From T3Sed10-241 sp036751905 (GTDB taxonomy: Bacteria; Bacteroidota; Bacteroidia; Flavobacteriales_D; Cryomorphaceae), in the NCBI GenBank assembly GCA_036751905.1, contig DAIOTP010000056.1, positions 1 through 19,927 of the forward strand: a stretch of 19,927 nucleotides of DNA. The letters are read 5' to 3'. How positions within the stretch are numbered: the first letter of the stretch is position 1; each line of letters opens with the position of its first letter. The translations under genes and the position numbers were made by a program. Below the pieces are notes generated by a model that worked only from the letters and a program-made list of their open reading frames with translations, ran no database searches and had not been told where the DNA came from. Of this stretch, positions 15,826-19,927 are shown in pieces.

Positions 15826-16549
15826 GAAAATGCCGTTTAAGTACTGCTTCCAGATCGGCGGGGGTGTCGATTGACTCTGGCCGCTCCAGGGTAAGGCCTG
15901 TGTGTATGTGGTATCCGTTTTCGCGCCACCGAAGCTGTTCCAATTTTTCGACTTGTTCGAGCGGGGAGGGGACAAGGTGCTCCAGCGCCAGGAGGGTGGC
16001 CGCTTTGTAACCATAGATGCCCAAGTGGATGTAGGCCGGCGTATCGCTTTGATCTGGTTCACGCGTGTAGGGAATGGGCGCCCGCGAGAAGTATAGCGCC
16101 CTGCCTTGCCGGTCCAGCACTGTCTTCACCCTGTTCGGATCCTGCAGCTCATCCCGGCCATGGGCTGGACTTACCAGGGTGGCAATGTGCACTTCGGGAT
16201 TTTGCAGCAGCGCCAGTACCGCATCAATTTGCTCGGGGGCTATGAAAGGTTCATCGCCCTGTATGTTCACCACGAGGGCGTCGCTGCCAATGCCCAACGT
16301 TTTGATCACTTCGCGACAGCGCGCTGTACCACTGTCGAGCTCGGGCGAAGTCATCACCACCTCCGCGCCAAAGCGAAGTGCCTCCGCTTCGATGCGCGCA
16401 TCGTCGGTGGCTATGATCACCCTGTCAAGGGCTGCCTTGGAGGCCTGCCTGTACACCCGCTCTATCATGCTCATGCTGCCTATGCGCACAAGGGGTTTGC
16501 CAGGGAAGCGCGAGGCACCATACCGCGCCGGAATAATGCCAATCGACAT
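15821..16549 (-). CDS. kdsB: 3-deoxy-manno-octulosonate cytidylyltransferase (CMP-Kdo synthetase)
   Basis: The 242-residue cytoplasmic enzyme activates Kdo with CTP to CMP-Kdo for LPS inner-core synthesis. IIPARYGASRFPGKPL (5-20) is the nucleotide-binding motif. VVNIQGDEPFI (about 94-104) carries the Asp of the metal site. LYFSRAPIPY (about 152) and IHLGIYGYKAATL (about 176-188) follow, and LEQLRWRENGYHIHTG is near the end. Length is normal. Two starts fit, the ATGs at 16549 and 16555. I prefer 16549 because the family N-terminus begins there; an open frame continues to 16642 but overlaps dprA. It is divergent from dprA with 46 bases between starts. With the GT9 gene it places two LPS-core functions in this window. 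Confidence 0.95.
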   Translation of the reverse strand: MSIGIIPARYGASRFPGKPLVRIGSMSMIERVYRQASKAALDRVIIATDDARIEAEALRFGAEVVMTSPELDSGTARCREVIKTLGIGSDALVVNIQGDEPFIAPEQIDAVLALLQNPEVHIATLVSPAHGRDELQDPNRVKTVLDRQGRALYFSRAPIPYTREPDQSDTPAYIHLGIYGYKAATLLALEHLVPSPLEQVEKLEQLRWRENGYHIHTGLTLERPESIDTPADLEAVLKRHFL

Positions 16550-16595
16550 TGCCATGCTGTTTTTTTGGCCCAAGTTTACTAAATTCGACGGCTTT

Positions 16596-17741
16596 ATGAC
16601 CAAGACTTTTCCGCATTTCATGCCCGATACTACCGCCACCACCCCCGATGAAAACCTTTACTTGCTTGCCCTTACCAAGGTAGAGGGCATAGGCCCGGGA
16701 AGTGCCCGCAAGCTCCTGCGCCATTTCGGCACTGCCCAAGCCATTTTTGCCGCAAAGGCACGCGAACTCATGCAGGTACATGGCCTCCACGTTACGAGGG
16801 TGGGCGCAATCAAAGCCTTCAAGGAATTTGACGCGCTCGAAAAGGAGCTGCAATGGTGCAAGGAGCACGCTGTAGAGCTGCTTACCCTCAACGCCCCAAA
16901 TTACCCCAACCGCCTGAAGCATTGCGAGGATGCTCCGGTTTTGCTTTTTAAAAAAGGCCCGGCCAACCTCAGTACTGAACGGATGGTGAGCATCGTAGGC
17001 ACCCGCCGCATTACCGATTACGGCATGCGCGTAGCCCGTGAGATTGTGCAACACCTCGCCGCTTACAAAGCCACCATTGTGAGTGGCATGGCCTACGGCG
17101 TGGACATAGAAGCGCACAAAGCAGCGCTTGATTGCGGCTTGCCCACCGTGGGGGTGTTGGCCCATGGACTCAACAAGGTATACCCACAGAGCCATACCCG
17201 CTACGCAAAGGCCATGGCGCAAGGGGAGGGGGCACTGCTCACCGAGTTTACCACCGATACCAAGCCCGACCGGGAGAACTTCCCCATGCGCAACCGCATC
17301 GTAGCGGGCATGTGCGATGCCACCATTGTGGTGGAATCGGGTGCACAGGGGGGCTCCATGATCACCGCCGACCTGGCCAATGGCTACAGCCGCGACGTAT
17401 TTGCCGTGCCCGGCCGCCTCGGCGACGACCGCTCCGAAGGCTGCAACAAGCTCATCAAAACCCAGCGCGCACACCTGCTCGAATCGGCCCGCGATATAGG
17501 CTACATCATGGGCTGGGAACTTCCGGAGAAGAAAGCCGCCGTGCAGCACAAGATTTTTATTGACCTCAACCCCCAAGAGGAACTGGTGGTGAGCTGCTTA
17601 CGCGAAAATGGGGTGCTTCAGGCCGACGAGCTGAGCCTCAAATCCGGATTGCCTACCAGCACCCTCATGGTGCACTTGCTCAATCTTGAACTCAACGGGC
17701 TCGTGCGCTCCCTTCCGGGAAAAATGTACCAACTGGCCTGA
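16596..17741 (+). CDS. dprA: DNA-processing protein DprA
   Basis: The 381-residue protein loads RecA on incoming single-stranded DNA during natural transformation. Its domains are in the usual order. The N-terminal helix-hairpin-helix-like part contains LTKVEGIGPGSARKLLRHFG (26-45). The Rossmann-like core has VSIVGTRRITDYG (131-143), VSGMAYGVDIEAH (162-174), LAHGLNKVYP (188-197), NFPMRNRIVAG (228-238), VVESGAQGGSMITA (245-258) and VFAVPGR (268-274). A C-terminal winged helix (about 318-381) follows. The ATG at 16596 and the in-frame ATG at 16620 are both possible starts. The open frame back to 16074 is antisense to kdsB and was set aside. No other competence genes are visible nearby. Confidence 0.95.
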   Translation: MTKTFPHFMPDTTATTPDENLYLLALTKVEGIGPGSARKLLRHFGTAQAIFAAKARELMQVHGLHVTRVGAIKAFKEFDALEKELQWCKEHAVELLTLNAPNYPNRLKHCEDAPVLLFKKGPANLSTERMVSIVGTRRITDYGMRVAREIVQHLAAYKATIVSGMAYGVDIEAHKAALDCGLPTVGVLAHGLNKVYPQSHTRYAKAMAQGEGALLTEFTTDTKPDRENFPMRNRIVAGMCDATIVVESGAQGGSMITADLANGYSRDVFAVPGRLGDDRSEGCNKLIKTQRAHLLESARDIGYIMGWELPEKKAAVQHKIFIDLNPQEELVVSCLRENGVLQADELSLKSGLPTSTLMVHLLNLELNGLVRSLPGKMYQLA

Positions 17742-17788
17742 ATGCTGCTGGCATAGTGTTAGCCTGACACTCCTAAAGGCATGTTAAA

Positions 17789-17819
17789 TTGTGGCGTAAA
17801 AAGCTTAATGCTAGTTTTG
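17789..17819 (+). promoter_or_regulatory. Predicted distal promoter of gdhA
   Basis: TTG (17789-17791), 20 bases of spacing and TAGTTTTG (17812-17819) match the full Bacteroidota consensus. It lies about 87 bases upstream of the gdhA start codon, giving a leader of about 80 bases. Confidence 0.55.
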
Positions 17820-17872
17820 TATGCATGGTGTGGTTCTGGCTGGGCAGCCATGCTGAGCAGGTAATTTTTATC

Positions 17873-17880
17873 TACATTTG
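17873..17880 (+). promoter_or_regulatory. Predicted proximal -7 element of gdhA
   Basis: TACATTTG matches TAnnTTTG exactly and ends 25 bases before the ATG at 17906. No clear -33 TTG is visible, so this may be weaker than the distal site or depend on an activator. Confidence 0.45.
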
Positions 17881-17905
17881 CCGCCAACTATTAACTCAAC
17901 ATCAC

Positions 17906-19270
17906 ATGATTGCAGCCGCGCATAAAGCACAAGTCGACGACTTTATGGCCAAGGTCAAGGCCAAAAACCCCAATGAACCCGAGTTTCTGCAGGCCGTGGA
18001 AGAGGTGGTGGAAGCCATCGTTCCCTTCCTGGAGGAGCACCCCAAATACACTGATCACAACATCCTGGAGCGTATTGTAGAGCCGGAGCGCGTCATCATG
18101 TTCCGCATTCCATGGCTCGATGACAAAGGAAAAGTGCAAGTAAACCGCGGCTTCCGCGTACAGTTCAACTCAGCCATTGGCCCATACAAGGGAGGGCTTC
18201 GTTTCCATCCTTCCGTAAACCTTGGCATCCTCAAATTCCTCGGTTTCGAGCAAATTTTCAAAAACAGCCTCACCACCCTACCCATGGGCGGCGGTAAAGG
18301 GGGCTCCGACTTTGACCCCAAGGGAAAGAGCGACAATGAAGTGATGCGCTTTTGCCAGAGCTTTATGACCGAACTCTTCCGCCACATCGATGCCGATACC
18401 GACGTGCCCGCGGGCGATATCGGGGTAGGTGCCCGCGAAATAGGCTACATGTACGGACAGTACAAGCGCCTGCGCAACGAGTTTACCGGCGTATTTACCG
18501 GAAAGGGCCGCAACTGGGGAGGTTCATTGATTCGTCCGGAGGCCACAGGGTACGGCTGCGTGTATTTCGCACAGGAAATGCTCAAAGAAAGCAATGACAA
18601 CTTCGAAGGCAAGTCGGTAGCCATTTCGGGCTCGGGCAATGTAGCCCAATACGCCGCTGAGAAAGTGATTGAGCTCGGTGGTAAGGTAGTCACTGCCTCT
18701 GATTCATCGGGCTTTGTGTATTGTGCCGATGGCTTCAGTACGGAGCAGTTGAAGGCGCTTATGCAGCTTAAGAATGTGAAGCGAGGCCGCATTGAAGAGC
18801 TTGCTAGTGATTTTGGCAACATCGAATTTCACGCCGATGAGCGCTCGTGGAGCCTTCCTGGCAAAGCGGACATTGCCCTGCCTTGCGCCACCCAGAATGA
18901 GCTCGACGGCGACGATGCCGCACAGCTCATCGAGAAGGGTGTAAAGCTCGTGGCCGAGGGTGCCAACATGCCTTGCACGCCAGGTGCCATCGAGCGTTTC
19001 CACAAGGAGCGCGTGCTTTTTGCGCCCGGCAAAGCGAGCAATGCAGGTGGCGTGGCCACTTCAGGCCTCGAAATGAGCCAAAACTCCATGCGCCTTTCCT
19101 GGTCGCGCGAGGAGGTAAATGAGCGCCTGCACTCCATCATGAAGAACATCCACGAGGCATGCGCCAAATACGGCAAGCGCGAGGACGGCACCATCAACTA
19201 TGTGAAGGGCGCCAACATCGCCGGCTTTGTAAAGGTAGCCGATGCCATGATCGATCAGGGTGTGGTGTAA
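17906..19270 (+). CDS. gdhA: NADP-type glutamate dehydrogenase
   Basis: The 454-residue cytoplasmic enzyme interconverts glutamate and 2-oxoglutarate plus ammonia. GPYKGGLRFHPSVN (92-105) binds substrate. TLPMGGGKGGSDFDPKG (124-140) carries the catalytic Lys131. DVPAGDIGVGAREIGYMYGQ (about 165-184) holds the active-site Asp. AISGSGNVAQYAAEKVIELG (about 234-253) is the dinucleotide-binding fold, with Ser-Asp after the following strand, as usual in NADP-preferring hexameric enzymes. Cofactor choice is an inference from family and length. The ATG at 17906 (MIAAAHKAQV) is chosen over the open frame to 17789 because both promoter boxes lie in that extension. A strong terminator follows at 19294. 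Confidence 0.96.
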   Translation: MIAAAHKAQVDDFMAKVKAKNPNEPEFLQAVEEVVEAIVPFLEEHPKYTDHNILERIVEPERVIMFRIPWLDDKGKVQVNRGFRVQFNSAIGPYKGGLRFHPSVNLGILKFLGFEQIFKNSLTTLPMGGGKGGSDFDPKGKSDNEVMRFCQSFMTELFRHIDADTDVPAGDIGVGAREIGYMYGQYKRLRNEFTGVFTGKGRNWGGSLIRPEATGYGCVYFAQEMLKESNDNFEGKSVAISGSGNVAQYAAEKVIELGGKVVTASDSSGFVYCADGFSTEQLKALMQLKNVKRGRIEELASDFGNIEFHADERSWSLPGKADIALPCATQNELDGDDAAQLIEKGVKLVAEGANMPCTPGAIERFHKERVLFAPGKASNAGGVATSGLEMSQNSMRLSWSREEVNERLHSIMKNIHEACAKYGKREDGTINYVKGANIAGFVKVADAMIDQGVV

Positions 19271-19293
19271 TACACCAAGTCCAATAAGATTAC

Positions 19294-19320
19294 AAAGGCC
19301 GCGCAAGCGGCCTTTGTTGT
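19294..19320 (+). terminator. Intrinsic terminator of gdhA
   Basis: A perfect 9-bp stem (AAAGGCCGC at 19294-19302 with GCGGCCTTT at 19307-19315) closes on a GCAA tetraloop and is followed by GTTGT. It begins 24 bases after the gdhA stop. Confidence 0.85.
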
Positions 19321-19480
19321 ACATTGACCATAAATGGAAACAAGCTTAATTGCCCCAATCCCTGTGTGAGGTGTGAAATGGAGAGATAACAGTCCTCTTC
19401 GCTCCACAGCATTTGCAATGCTGCGGTACCCACTGCGTTGTTAACCTGTGTTGAGTGCTATGACCTGGCAATTTGAGTTG

Positions 19481-19583
19481 ATGCCCAGCGGAGCCGTGTA
19501 TGCGCCCTGCTCGGTCACTTCTCAGCAGTGTTGTTTTTTATGAGTCCAATTTCATTTTCCGCAAGGCGCATGCCCAGCGGAGC
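19481..19583. repeat. Pair of 14-base direct repeats
   Basis: ATGCCCAGCGGAGC occurs at 19481-19494 and again at 19570-19583, 89 bases apart start to start, in otherwise non-coding DNA. Flanking bases differ, so it is not a larger duplication. It may be a copy of a dispersed intergenic repeat, or chance. Confidence 0.5.
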
Positions 19584-19679
19584 GGGTTGACTTTTAATTG
19601 TTGGAATAGGTCAAAGGGTATATGCCCCCTTTATTTACAATCCCGTATAGCGTGCATAGAAAGCACATTTCCTCTTTTG

Positions 19680-19712
19680 TTGATGTGGGGGTAGGCGATA
19701 ATACTATTTTTG
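19680..19712 (+). promoter_or_regulatory. Predicted promoter of the last, partial gene
   Basis: TTG (19680-19682), 22 bases of spacing and TATTTTTG (19705-19712), an exact TAnnTTTG match. The predicted leader to the ATG at 19768 is about 50 bases. Confidence 0.45.
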
Positions 19713-19767
19713 CGGAAGCAAAAAATATACGGCGACCCAGGCGTCATCACTTCTGGCAAAGAGAAAG

Positions 19768-19927
19768 ATGATCTTGTATAATACCAATACTTTACAGCCC
19801 ATAGGGGCCCTCAGGCCTCCCGAGATGCTGTTCATTCAAAGCCTGCTCGGCGAGCAATGGCAATTGATCGCAGTGCTGGTGCTGCTGGTATCGGCGGTGG
19901 TGATGTTTATGCGCAATACGCCACGCA
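19768..19927 (+). CDS. Partial 5' end of an unidentified membrane protein
   Basis: An ATG at 19768 opens a frame that runs off the right edge after 53 codons, so it is too short to be obvious as a gene. The start reads MILYNTNTLQPIG, followed by RPPEMLFIQSLLGEQWQ and a membrane helix LIAVLVLLVSAVVMFM at about residues 33-48, then RNTPR. The promoter-like site upstream and the GC-rich, codon-like composition support it. No family can be named from this fragment. Confidence 0.5.
   Translation, partial: MILYNTNTLQPIGALRPPEMLFIQSLLGEQWQLIAVLVLLVSAVVMFMRNTPR

Larger units (their letters stand above)
19321..19767. other. Gene-poor stretch between gdhA and the last gene
   Basis: I see no credible coding region in these roughly 450 bases. 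Contents noted: a perfect 7-bp inverted repeat with 3-base loop (19407-19413 with 19417-19423), a 14-base direct repeat ATGCCCAGCGGAGC at 19481-19494 and 19570-19583, and a promoter-like site at 19680-19712. A 64-codon open frame at 19500-19694 has no family resemblance and I left it out. Confidence 0.6.

Noticed and set aside
16074..16595. N-terminal extension of the dprA open frame by 174 codons
   Set aside because: It is antisense to kdsB, shows low-complexity Ser/Arg-rich translation unlike DprA, and the family N-terminus begins after 16596.
16425..17576. 383-codon open frame on the minus strand
   Set aside because: It mirrors dprA, whose protein motifs are complete; the antisense translation has no recognisable domain.
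1..19927. Insertion sequence, prophage, CRISPR array, integron or toxin-antitoxin module
   Set aside because: I found no transposase, integrase, regular spaced repeats, attachment-site pair or toxin-antitoxin gene pair on either strand.

Overview
The window looks like chromosomal DNA from a member of the Bacteroidota, probably the Flavobacteriales side. Four things point there. The first gene carries a type IX secretion (T9SS) C-terminal sorting signal. The putative promoters match the Bacteroidota consensus TTG-N17-23-TAnnTTTG, several of them perfectly. An HU(CCDC81-like)-SPOR fusion protein is present. A four-gene ExbB-membrane protein-ExbD-ExbD cluster is arranged as in that phylum. The assignment is an inference from gene content; no 16S gene is present.

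Layout. Positions 1-4975 (minus) hold most of a very large secreted protein: signal peptide, Asp-box (sialidase/VPS10-like) repeats, right-handed beta-helix, helical region, and the start of a T9SS type A sorting domain cut by the left edge. Its signal peptide and body lie in different frames, separated by a run of nine C. Then come dusB (5308-6300, minus), a divergent CPBP intramembrane protease (6336-7256, plus), and the four-gene ExbB/ExbD proton-channel operon (7311-9804, minus), with tRNA-Ser(GGA) just upstream (9882-9968). tatD and ansA form an overlapping pair (10084-11881, minus). They are followed by a GT9 heptosyltransferase-like gene (11952-12941, plus), an acyl-CoA thioesterase (13030-13542, minus) and a divergent hemJ-like gene (13649-14197, plus). 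Next on the minus strand are a small STAS/SpoIIAA-like protein, the HU-SPOR protein and kdsB (14215-16549). dprA (16596-17741) and gdhA (17906-19270) follow on the plus strand. A roughly 500-base gene-poor stretch follows, then the first codons of an unidentified membrane protein.

How the genes relate. Most are core housekeeping genes: tRNA modification, envelope energisation, LPS core and Kdo supply (GT9, kdsB), cell-wall-linked SPOR protein, heme synthesis, DNA uptake or recombination, and nitrogen metabolism. I see no insertion sequence, phage, CRISPR array or integron. I did not find a clearly new multi-gene system. The signals most worth checking are the C9 tract that would switch export of the giant surface protein off, and the protein that joins cytoplasmic HU-like domains to a periplasmic SPOR domain.
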